A stretch of DNA of 64,000 bases from Iris pallida (Eukaryota > Streptophyta > Magnoliopsida > Asparagales > Iridaceae), in NCBI GenBank assembly GCA_029216955.1, contig JANAVB010042228.1, positions 1-64,000 of the forward strand, read 5' to 3'. Positions 34,683-46,498 of this stretch are shown here, piece by piece. The translations under genes were made by a program, and so were the position numbers. Within the stretch, counting starts at the first letter, position 1, and each line of letters begins with the position of its first letter. The notes below the pieces were generated by a model that was given only the letters and a program-made list of their open reading frames with translations, ran no database searches and was not told where the DNA came from.

Positions 34683-36418
34683 TGTCACTACCACATTTTT
34701 GACCTAGGGATATTTTGGTCATTTGTAATTTATTGGAATTAATTTGAAAATTTGTTAATTAATAATGTTTTAATCTAGAATTGCCCCAATCTAGAAGTTA
34801 ACCTTGATCCTAGAGACTAAGTTAGAGGATTACAAACTTAATGGCTAAGTTAGAAAATATCTAGATATTATGTTAAGTAGGATATTTTAGTAGGAAACCC
34901 TAAATTGGATGGGCATTTGAATTAAAGGCTAGAATTACATAGGTAGAAGGCCTTAACCTTACAATTGAGTGTTGCCCTAACCCTAAAACCTTGTGGCCTA
35001 CCAAGGAGCCTCTCCCCCTATAAAGGTTCACACTTAGCACATCTTTCCTCTTTTCACTACTTCTCAAATCCTAATTTGTGTTCTTCCCCAAAATCACCCC
35101 CTTTCTCCAAATCACCTCCAAATTAAGCCTAGTCTTTTGCATTACACTCTCCTACTATAGAAGAGATAAATAGAGCCTACCTAGCAAGGATTGGAGGATC
35201 TTGGACTATAACAAGGTGATGAAGGATCTCATTTCTAGGCTTTTGTATTGAGATTCTAACTCTCAATAGGTAATGGCTCTAAAATCATTTGCTCTAAACT
35301 CATTTGTTCTTCTGATTTCTCTTCGTAGATGCATGCATCTAGGCACCATCCACCTGTAGACCAAGTTTGGTAGGATTTTGTGTCCATTTGATACGCGTAA
35401 CGGAGGCGTATCGAAGTATAGTGTAAGGTGTTTGGTGAAATGCCTCAATGAACTGTTTGTTAATGTTTTTCAAAACTAATTTCACTTTTATGTAGCCTAT
35501 TATGTTTGGATTTCATTCTTTGGACACTGAGTACATTTTCATATCCTATTCGTGTCCAAATCGGACAAGGGATCTCTGTGCAGCACTGGGACACTGTCCT
35601 ACTGTCCGACCCTTATATCTCTTTGCAAAGGCCATGGGGACAATGACTGTCAGGCCCCTCCCTAAGTTCGAGATCGATTCTTGTCGTATGGGACACAAAA
35701 TCGTGCTCGCATGAGTTCGAGCCAGACTGTGCACACGCGAATCAAGCTTACTGATACGCACTTGACACGAGGATACGGTACGACTTGGATACGATTCAGG
35801 GTGTCCATCCCCTAGCCCTAGACTTACCCTAGCTACTGACACGAACACGTGACATGAGATCATCTGTGTCGTGTCCTAGAGGACACGACATTGTAGCACG
35901 AGACTGTGCTCATGCACAGTCTCTAATACTGCATGGTTGTCACTTTGATACGATCTGGACACATCTAGGATACGTGCTCGATACCCCTGACACCCCTTAA
36001 TGTTCACACACAAGACCCTCTCCCTGACACGTGTGATTGGTTAGGTGTTTGCATGAATTTGGGTTTGATACATGTTGTATAACCCAGGTCTGGGTTTCCT
36101 GAGCAAATGGAGTTTGTTTGTATTCCAGTATGTTGTTGATCAGTGGGTTATTTGATAGTTAGTTATGTTAGGTTTAATGTTATACATTCAAATAACCCAA
36201 TACATCCCAAACAATTGCATTGAAAATGCATTGGAAATTGTAAAAGTTGTTTACTTTGACTTTGACTTTACCTGTTACTTTGACTTCGGCTTAGTATGAA
36301 CCATTGGATCAACATACATTGATTCAGATTTGGAATGTATCGATACAAATTTTAACATTGGAGGTATGAATAATTTTCATATATATATATTTTTGTTTTT
36401 TTTCAATATAATATATAT

Positions 36419-36472
<54 letters not shown>

Positions 36473-36604
36473 ATTTTTTTTATTTTTTTTATTTTTTCAT
36501 ATATATTATTATATATTTTTCAATATATACATATATTATATATATATAATATAATAATATATCTATATATATATAAATTTTATATATATATATGTATATA
36601 ATAT

Positions 36605-36668
<64 letters not shown>

Positions 36669-36801
36669 ATATATATATATATATTATATAGCATATATAT
36701 ATATATATTATATATATATATATATAATCTATATATATATATAATATATTATATCTATATATATATATATATATATTTTTTATATGTTTATATATATATA
36801 A

Positions 36802-36881
<80 letters not shown>

Positions 36882-36976
36882 CAGTTTAGAGGTTTTGTTT
36901 CCAGATTTGGGAAATTGTTAGTTTATGATATCATATTATATATATATATATAATATATATATATATATATTATATA

Positions 36977-37007
<31 letters not shown>

Positions 37008-37336
37008 GATATATATATATATATATTAGTTTCCCATGTATATATCGATATATAGTTCGTTATATATCTATATATAGTTTGTTATATCTAGTAACTTGAG
37101 TTTGACTGAAACCTAGACTATTGACTAGAATTGACCTAGTTTGACTAGATGTTGACCAAAGTTGACCAAGAGTTGACTTTGACCTAGAATGACCTAGAAT
37201 CATGTAGAATGCATTATAAACTTCATTATTACCATCTTGGATATATTGTAAACTGTGTTGCTCTAAATAGGACTCAGTTACTCCTGTATGAACATCTATT
37301 CTCATCAGTCGTTCAGGATCTCAGGCGAGTACATTC
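34683..37336 (+). repeat. Y 5' LTR, first part
   Basis: Matches 49483-52205. A TATAAAG box candidate lies at 35019-35025. It includes a very long TA-rich stretch (36378-37066) and is cut by V at 37337. Confidence 0.88.
36378..37066. repeat. Long TA-rich microsatellite in the Y 5' LTR
   Basis: Nearly 700 bases of TATATA runs broken by short CTATA or TTTTTATA interruptions. The other LTR has several shorter tracts in the matching place (51060-51270, 51620-51900). Confidence 0.9.
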
Positions 37337-40300
37337 TGTGAGACCCGTCTCACTGTATCGGTATTTTATACGGATACGTGTTTATTTGAGCCGTATTTCG
37401 TATTTATCGATTTGCGTAATATTTTAAAATTTTCCTAAGAGTAGGATTTCATGACTTGGTTTAACTTGGATTTGGTTTTATTTGGTTCGGTTCCACTTTG
37501 ACTTGGTTTGGTTTGGTTTAGTTTGGTTCTTCATGAGATGAGGTGTATGGCTTAAATTTAGTGGAGAGGAATGAATGGTGGAGATTGCTTGAGCTTGTTA
37601 TATAAGCCACTTTTTCTCTCTCCCTCCTCATTCACCATCATTTATTTTTTTTTCCACCAAACCCTAGCCATTAGAGAGAGGCAAGTACACCTTGCCGAAT
37701 GTTGGACGATTTTAATTCCGTTTGTTCCATTCTCTTTATTGTTACATTCTAAGCATGTTTAGAACTTGGAGTTTTCTATTTTGATGGCTAGATTATTGTA
37801 GATCTAACTTGAAGCAAATTTTGGTTTTTATGGGTTTTGATCTATTAAACCTTGTTATTTTCGAGTTTTGATGGTTCCATGTTGTAGAGAATTTTATTCT
37901 ACCCAATTTTGACCTTTGGAAGGTTGGATTTGGACTTGTTTTGACCAAGTTATGGACTTTTGAAGCTTTGAGTTCAAACCATGGAGTTCTTGCTGATTTA
38001 GAGAAGACAGTGAGCAGTGTGTGCGAGCTTTTTAGCTTGCGCCACTGAGCTGTGCGCGCTCTTTAGCGCAGCGCAGTATGACTCATACGCTGCCTTGATG
38101 AGGAGTCGTATGGACCTCATACGCTGTCTTGATGAGGAGTCGTATGGACCTCATACGCTGCCTTTTGGAGGCGTATGTCTTGCATACGCTGCCTTGACAA
38201 GGAGTCGTATGGACCTCATACGCTGCCTTGATGAGGATTCGTATGGAGTACATACGCTGCCTTTTGGAAGCGTATGACTTGAGCGTAGCCTGACCTGAGC
38301 GTAGCCTGACTTGAGCGTAGCCTGACTTGAGCGTAGCCTGACCTGAGCATAGCCTGACTTGAGCGTAGCCTGACTTGAGCGTAGCCTGACTTGGGCGCAG
38401 TCTGACTCAGGCGCAACCTGATGTTTAGGCACAACTGGACCTGACCCTACTTACCCTGGATCTTCTATAGCCCTGTATATTGATATTTTATTAGATATTT
38501 AACGTCCATTTTATATCCTTACGCCTTTTGTACTGAACTTGATAAATCCCGATTTGATTGACATGATTGAAATGTTAATTGTACATGAGTAACATGAAAT
38601 GACAGTGACCCGTAGTGGTGCACTCTTGACAATGAACTTGACATGATAATTTGACAGTGAACGTGGCATGATAAACTTGGCATGATATACCTGACATGCT
38701 TGATAGTGGCCCGCCGTGGTGCACTCTTGACCTGATAACTTGACCTGCTATACATGACACGGCAGTGACCCGTAGTGGTGCACTCTTGACAAGTACCCTG
38801 ATAATGCTTGATAGTGGCCCATCGTGGCGTACTCTTGATAAGTAATAATGATAATAATAATGGCCCGTCGTGGCGCACTCTTGACAAATCAATTCATTGG
38901 CCTGGACACCGTGGGTGATTGTGCTTGTATAAACTACTAGTCCGGTTGTGTCTTGCATCATGTCTAGGACATGATCCCTGAGTACCACGGTTAGGGATTC
39001 ATACTGAATCTGGCTAGGTTAATGACTAGATTGATCAAATAGTTCATGGAGAATTTTCCAGTTACCTGTTGCCCCTTTGGTCCCGGCCTTATATATATAC
39101 ATGGGATTTGTTGCTATCCGTCGAGATGAGCGCACTTCCAGCCCGTCGTCGAGTGTGGTACCTTAGGACACATATATCTTACTACAGTGTGTCTGCTATA
39201 TCAAGCTATCTTTTCCTTTTCTTTGCTGGGATCACTCAGGTAGTAACAAACAGGTAACTGGACTTGGAATTCTCGCTGCATCTTGTTAGTAACTAGGCTT
39301 GTGATAACCCTAGCTAGTTAATGTAGAAAGCCGAAGGCAATGATTGGCCGTGAATGTTGGATGGAGTTCAGTCTGTCTAGTCTTGTCTTGATCTTGTACA
39401 TGATTGTTATATGTCCTAATTTCTTATTTTATCTTGCCGATAAATGGTGGGAGAAACCAAGTTCTGTTCAGACGAAGGGTTACAACCCCGGTCCTTGTTT
39501 GGTTTACGGGTTGTAACCTGGTTATCTGAAAAGTCCCATGTTTATTCCATCGTATATCACCTTTCCAGTCTAAGTCTTGTCCAGATCCAGTTCCTAACTG
39601 TTCCAGTTTATTTATTTAACATGTTCTCCAGTTTACTTTATGTCAATAATAATTTACTTACTGTCTTCCTATGTTCGTGATAAGTACATTAGTACTGCAC
39701 AAATCTTGATCCTCTCTTACTTATTGCTTGCTTTGTTTACTAATGATTGCTGGTTTTAAGTTCATAGTTCGGCCTTCTTTGTGGTACTTGCTATTTGGGG
39801 TCTGACCCCACTGGTTTTGCATGGCCAGGTTCTAATAGAAGAGCCCGAAGGATCTACCGCACCATCTACTCGACGGTGACCAGCCGGAGCACCAGAGTGC
39901 CTCAGTGGGTTTCTTTTTTTTCATTCTCCCACTGATATGTAAATTCTCCTCTTTTAACGTTTAGCCCCGAGCACGTGTTTAGCTCGTGTTTTGGTATTTC
40001 CTTGATATTGTAGCCTACGGGCATAAACATGATATGTGTATTCTAGACTATAGCTAGTCCTTATCATGTATGACTAATACTCTAGCTAGTCCTCAGTTCT
40101 GTGGTACTGGCTTCATGATCAGTCATGTATATATGGTTCGGGACGCCTTACTATTGTATGTATGATGATCGTACTCTTTGCTCTTGTATAATTGCCTGTG
40201 ATTGAGATACCTAGGATTGTTAAACCATAGGATTGACTGATGGCTTGTAGAGTAACCCCCATGTCTTGACAGCTTATACGTGATTTTAGAGTATTAACGT

Positions 40301-40367
40301 ACTTTGGGATTACGTAGCTGGCTATGTCTGCCTCCGCTCTCCAGTATTCTGGTTTTGGGGCGTGACA
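37337..40367 (+). repeat. V 5' LTR
   Basis: A TATA candidate TATATAAG is at 37599-37606. Three tandem repeat zones follow: a roughly 34-bp unit with CATACGCTGCCTTGATGAGG (38075-38270), a 16-bp unit GACTTGAGCGTAGCCT (about 38277-38410, about 7 clear copies), and a unit with CCCGTAGTGGTGCACTCTTG (38590-38890). Confidence 0.9.
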
Positions 40368-41117
40368 TGGTCGTAGTGGTGGCCCATGCAGGTCTCAATT
40401 TTCAGATTTGTGGGGGTTACCATGTTTAGATATCTCAATCACGATTATCCTTATTGATCTCCTTAGGATTATTCTCTACCTCTGATACTTGACTTGATAT
40501 CTGTTTTGATCATTGATCATTCATGTTCCCATGATTTGATCTTGTGTCCTTCAACTTTCAAGGGCACTGTTTTCGATCCTTCTGATTATCTTGTTCGTGT
40601 TTTGCCGAGGGCAGCTCAACATTCTTCAGCTAGGCCAGTTATGGAGATCAGTCTCAGTATGCAGGCAGAGATATCAGTCCATCCCGATCAGCCAGTCGCT
40701 TCTGTCTTCGTATCTTGAGACAGGTAATAAAGTTCATGTATCTGTTTCAACTACGATGACACGTCCTGGGTAGAGTCATGTCTTGAACTAAGTCATTGGT
40801 ACCGACATACCTTGAGGCTTGACTTTTATCCATTTTTGGAGTCAGCTTAGGCCAGCGAGGACGTTGGTTTCTACACAACCGTCTCAGGAGACATATTGAT
40901 CCATATGCCTCCAACCCTTCTTGATCATGATTGTAATTATTCTTGTGCATTTATTTACTGCTTACGTATTTATTTACATTATTGATTATTTTACTTTACT
41001 TATATGCCGTGCTTAATTTATTGAGATTGTTGAGTTTTCTGGAGCTTTTGTTTTGTTATCTTACTCGACTAGCCTCAGGAAATTCCGAGGACGGAATTTT
41101 TCTAAGGTGTGGAGAGT
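40368..41117 (+). other. V interior: primer-binding block to polypurine tract, non-coding
   Basis: The block AGTGGTGGCCCATGCAGGTC is at 40375-40394 and the polypurine tract ends at 41117. Short open frames (40494-40718 and others) show no homology that I recognise. Confidence 0.8.
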
Positions 41118-44100
41118 TGTGAGACCCGTCTCACTGTATCGATATTTTATACGGATACGTGTTTATTTGAGCCGTATTTCGTATTTATCGATTTGCATGA
41201 TATTTTAAAATTTTCCTAAGAGTAGGATTTCATGACTTGGTTTAACTTGGATTTGGTTTTATTTGGTTCGGTTCCACTTTGACTTGGTTTGGTTTGGTTT
41301 AGTTTGGTTCTTCATGAGATGAGGTGTATGACTTAGATTTAGTGGAGAGGAATGAATGGTGGAGATTGCTTGAGCTTGTTATATAAGCCACTTTTTCTCT
41401 CTCCCTCCTCATTCACCATCATTCATTTTCTTTTTCCACCAAACCCTAGCCATTAGAGAGAGGCAAGTACACCTTGCCGAATATTGGACGATTTTAATTC
41501 CGTTTGTTCCATTCTCTTTATTGTTACATTCTAAGCATGTTTAGAACTTGGAGTTTTCTATTTTGATGGCTAGATTATTGTAGATCTAACTTGAAGCAAA
41601 TTTCGGTTTTTATGGGTTTTGATCTATTAAACTTTATTATTTTCGAGTTTTGATGGTTCCATGTTGTAGAGAATTTTATTCTACCCAATTTTGACCTTTG
41701 GAAGGTTGGATTTGGACTTGTTTTAACCAAGTTATAGACTTTTGAAGCTTTGGGTTCAAACCATGGAATTCTTGCTGATTTGGAGAAGACAGTGAGTAGT
41801 GTGCGTGAGCTTTTTAGCTTGCGCCACTGAGCTGCGTGCTCTCTTTAGCGCAGCGCAGTCTGACTCATACGCTGCCTTGATGAGGAGTCGTATGGACCTC
41901 ATACGCTGCCTTGATGAGGAGTCGTAAGGACCTCATACGCTGCCTTTTGGAGGCGTATGTCTTGCATACGCTTCCTTGACAAGGAGTCGAATGGACCTCA
42001 TACGCTGCCTTGATAAGGATTCGTATGGAGTACATACGCTGCCTTTTGGAAGCGTATGACTTGAGCGTAGCCTGACCTGAGTGTAGCCTGACTTTGAGCG
42101 TAGCCTGACTTGAGCGTAGCCTGACCTGAGCGTAGCCTGACTTGAGCGTAGCCTGACTTGAGCGTAGCCTGATTTGAGCGTAGCCTGACTTGAACGTAGC
42201 CTGACTTGAGCGTAGCCTGACTTAAGCGCAGTCTGACTCAGGCGCAACCTGATGTTTAGGCGTAACTGGACCTGATCCTACTTACCCTGGATCTTCTATA
42301 GCCCTGTATATTGATATTTTATTAGATATTTAACATCCATTTTATATCCTTACGCCTTTTGTACTGAACTTGATAAATCCCGATTTGATTGACATGATTG
42401 AAATGTTAATTGTACATGAGTAACATGACATGACAGTGACCCGTAGTGGTGCACTCTTGACAATGAACTTGACATGATAATTTGACAGTGAACTTAGCAT
42501 GATAAACTTGGCATGATATACCTGACATGCTTGATAGTGGCCCGCCGTGGTGCACTCTTGACCTGATAACTTGACCTGCTATACATGACACGGCAGTGAC
42601 CCGTAGTGGTGCACTCTTGACAAGTACCCTGATAATGCTTGATAGTGGCCCGTCGTGGCGCACTCTTGATATGTAATAATGATAATGATAATGGCCCGTC
42701 GTGGCGCACTCTTGACAAATCAATTCATTGGCCTGGACACCGTGGGTGATTGTGCTTGTATAAACTACTAGTCCGGTTGTGTCTTGCATCATGTCTAGGA
42801 CATGATCCCTGAGTACCACGGTTAGGGATTCATACTGAATCTGGCTAGGTTAATGACTAGATTGATCAAATAGTTCATGGAGAATTTTCCAGTTACCTGT
42901 TGCCCCTTTGGTCCCGGCCTTATATATATATATACATAGGATTTGTTGCTATCCGTCGAGATGAGCGCACTTCCAGCCCACCGTCGAGTGTGGTACCTTA
43001 GGAGACATGTATCTTACTACAGTGTGTCTTCTATATCAAGCTATATTTTCCTTTTCTTTGCTGGGATCACTCAGGTAGTAACAAACAGGTAACCGGACTT
43101 GGAATTCTCGCTGCATCTTGTTAGTAACTAGGCTTGTGATAACCCTAGCTAGTTAATGTAGAAAGCCGTAGGCAATGATTGGCCGTGAATGTTGGATGGA
43201 GTTCAGTCTGTCTAGTCTTGTCTTGATCTTGTACATGATTGTTATATGTCCTGATTTCTTATTTTATCTTGCCGATAAATGGTGGGAGAAACCAAGTTCT
43301 GTTCAGACGAAGGGTTACAACCCCGGTCCTTGTTTGGTTTACGGGTTGTAACCTGGTTATCTGAAAAGTCCTATGGTTATTCTATCGTATATCACCTTTC
43401 CAGTCTAAGTCTTGTCCAGATCCAGTTCCTAACTGTTCCAGTTTATTTATTTAACATGTTCTCCAGTTTACTTTATGTCAATAATGATTTACTTACTGTC
43501 TTCCTATGTTCGTGATAAGTGCATTGGTACTGCACAAATCTCGATCCTCTCTTACTTATTGCTTGCTTTGTTTACTAATGATTGCTGGTTTTAAGTTCAT
43601 AGTTCGGCCTCCTTTGTGGTACTTGCTATTTGGGGTCTGACCCCACTGGTTTTGCATGGCCAGGTTCTAATAGAAGAGCCCGAAGGATCTACCGCACCAT
43701 CTACTCGACGGTGACCAGCCGGAGCACCAGAGTGCCTCAGTAGGTTTTTTTTCATCCTCCTACTGATATGTAAATTCTCCTCTTGTAACGTTTAGCCCCG
43801 AGCACGTGTTTAGCTCGTGTTTTGGTATTTTCCTTGATATTGTAGCCTACGGGCATAAACATGATATGTGTATTCTAGACTATAGCTAGTCCTTATCATG
43901 TATGACTAATACTCTAGCTAGTCCTCAGTTCTGTGGTACTGGCTTCATGACCAGTCATGTATATATGGTTCGGGACGCCTTACTATTGTATGTATGATGA
44001 TCGTACTCTTTGCTCTTGTATAATTGCCTATGATTGAGATACCTAGGATTGTTAAACCATAGGATTGACTGATGGCTTATAGAGTAACCCCTATGTCTTG

Positions 44101-44199
44101 ACAGCTTATACGTGATTTTAGAATATTAACGTACTTTGGGATTACGTAGCTGGCTATGTCTGCCCCCGCTCTCCAGTATTCTGGTTCTGGGGCGTGACA
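41118..44199 (+). repeat. V 3' LTR
   Basis: Colinear with the 5' LTR, TATATAAG at 41380-41387. The 16-bp array (42060-42240) has about 10 clear copies against 7 in the 5' LTR, which accounts for most of the 51-bp length difference. Confidence 0.9.
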
Positions 44200-44204
44200 C
44201 ATTC

Positions 44205-45273
44205 TATGATCATTTTATACTTGTTAGGACTTATATTCTTGCTCTAGATTACTTTACTTGATGCTGACACTTGTTATCACGGATTAGTACTATATGGATC
44301 TTTCATGCAGTGTTATCCCCTCATTGGATACATCGAATATTTTATGTTCGTGTACTTTATCATAAGCATCGTATACTCCTTGTACTTGTATTATTCGTGT
44401 AAAAATCGTGTGCTCTCATGTACTCTCGTGTGTGCATATGATCTTGGTGTGCAATAAATCATCGTGTACGTAACATAACTTGAATGGATCCTTGTGTATT
44501 GATTGGAGACGAAAGAGTAGAAGTGGTTATGTGATTATTCTTTTATTTACTCGTGTACAAACTCAGTAGCTTACTCGTGTGCAACATCAAGCCGTTTACA
44601 TAACCATCTTGTGCTCTAAATCACTTAGTCACTTACAGTTCTTACTTACCATATATATTTCCAGTTTATAAATATCTCTCTTATCTTTCATGTACATTTC
44701 TTACAAGTTTCATGTATCTTTTTCTATTGCTTGTTTTACATTGTCTGCCATGATATGAACTGTTTGAGAGATATGTGCTCATTTCTGTCCTAACTGGACC
44801 TGTTAAAAATATTACAGATGATACTGAGGATTTTTGTACCATCTACTATGGAGCACACCTAGATGATACTTTTGACTTAGACCTTCAGGAGGATCAGCTA
44901 TAGCTGTGGACAACATCCCCATTGCCTAGGCTAGACAGTTAGGCTACTTATCTTATTTCATTATGTTATTGTGTTTGACTTCTGAGTTGTATTATTCTGG
45001 ATGTTGAGATGTTAGTGTTGTTTAGACACTTGGACTTATTTTCTTCTGTTTGTATTTCTCTTTTGAGATTTCATATCTATCTTATCGTGCCTTTTATCTA
45101 CCTCTAGATTTTGTGATTGAGTTGTATCTTCTGAGATTGTCCTCTGTTTCAGAGAGTATTTCATATTTTGTTTCGTTGTAATTGTGACCTAGAATAGCGT
45201 TCTACCTCCGACACTGCGGAGTAGGCTGGACGTACCCACTTCTCGTGTCCTACACTGGGTGCGGGTCGTGACA
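44205..45273 (+). repeat. Y 5' LTR, second part
   Basis: Resumes after V and its duplicated CATTC, matching 52206-53272. It ends GGGTGCGGGTCGTGACA. Confidence 0.88.
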
Positions 45274-46480
45274 CATTTTTAGTGGTGGCCCATACAGGTC
45301 GAGAGTCGCATTAGTGCGATATCGTAGTTGCGTAACGACTTAGTTGTACTACTACGAGCCTGCGATAGAGTGTAGGAAGTAAGGTATTAGAATGAGAGGA
45401 TACTCAATCATGGTTAGAATTTCTTGAGAGATTCCTGAGACGACCCTTGAGAATTTCATTATAAACTATCTCGAAATTTGATTCCAACAGTTTCTGTTTA
45501 TCTTCCTTGTTCGTTGATGAATTTGATTCTTGTTATTCAAGGTTGATTTGATTTTCTACCAAGATAAATCGTATGGGCTAAGTCGTCTCAGTTATGGAAT
45601 CTTGAGTCTTTTACAGTCATATTAGCTGGCATGGTGAGGACATATAGTCTGATTTGGGATGTATTTCTCGGGTGTGTGAATTTAAGGTTTTCGAAGCCAA
45701 GCTAACGGCAATACAAAAATTTTAAATACCATTATTCTAGAGGTATGTACCTTAGTTGCAGATTCTATGATTTATCGTAGCCTTGCTTACTAGTATGGCA
45801 AGGATTCTATGTATCATAATTTTGGACAGACGCATATGATTATCAGATTGTATCTTGAGAGGTTCTTAAACATATCATCTCTACCTTTCATTTCAGTCTT
45901 TTTCAAAAAAAAATTGTTTTCCATCCTTAATTAACTTAGGAGTAGGGATAGATTTAGTTAATTAGTCTAAATATTAGTAAGAATTTCATTTAGATATAAT
46001 TATTTCATAGTATAATGGTTTGATAGCTTGTATTATGTCTTATCTTAGGATGATAGTTAGTTCTAGCATTAGAATAGTAACCCTAGCTGACTCTTAGTTG
46101 TCTATGATAATTAGTAGTTTCACATAGGATGTTAGTCTGCTCAGGAGGTAGTGACCCCTCCGGCTGACCAGAAGGATAGTAGGATGTATATATTGATGGT
46201 TAGAACAATAATATTTCGTAGGTGTACTTTAGAAACAATAAGGATATTCGAGGTTGGCTTGTTTTATGAACCTGAATAATTTTAGGTTATTGATTTTTGA
46301 GATATTTCACTTAAGGTTGTGATGCTAAATTTAAGAATTTAGAAATGGAGAAGAGAATTTAACTGTGATGCGATGATGGTACAAAATCAAATAAGATGTT
46401 GGTAAGAGGGCGACTAAGAACAGAGTGAACACAAGGATCCAAGTTTTAAAATTCTGAGTTATAGAAACATTTAAAGATTT
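45274..46480 (+). other. Y leader with candidate primer-binding block (45281-45300)
   Basis: The block AGTGGTGGCCCATACAGGTC starts 8 bases after the LTR. Positions 45565-45860 match the element A leader. No gag or protease frame can be read, although these should lie here in a complete gypsy element. Confidence 0.65.
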
Positions 46481-46498
46481 CTGGGGTTCTTTATAGAC

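Larger units (their letters stand above)
37337..44199 (+). mobile_element. Element V: two 3-kb LTRs around a 750-bp non-coding interior
   Basis: LTRs 37337-40367 (3031 bp) and 41118-44199 (3082 bp) are nearly identical, begin TGTGAGACCCGTCTCAC and end GGGGCGTGACA. CATTC lies on both sides (37332-37336 and 44200-44204). The interior (40368-41117) has a primer-binding-like block and a polypurine tract (CCGAGGACGGAATTTTTC) but no ORF with homology. It is structurally complete and non-autonomous, and probably relies on a related gypsy polymerase. The high LTR similarity suggests it is the youngest gypsy insertion here. Confidence 0.92.

Noticed and set aside
38277..38410. Regular short repeats that might suggest a CRISPR-like array
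   Set aside because: Units are contiguous with no unique spacers, and the context is a plant LTR.
38151..38432. Repetitive open frames on the minus strand (also 41933-42247)
   Set aside because: A 16-bp unit read in three frames gives long repetitive peptides by default. They sit in LTR tandem arrays.
45274..46480. Search for gag and protease of element Y
   Set aside because: No CCHC knuckle or DTG/DSG motif is readable in any plus frame, so I do not annotate them.
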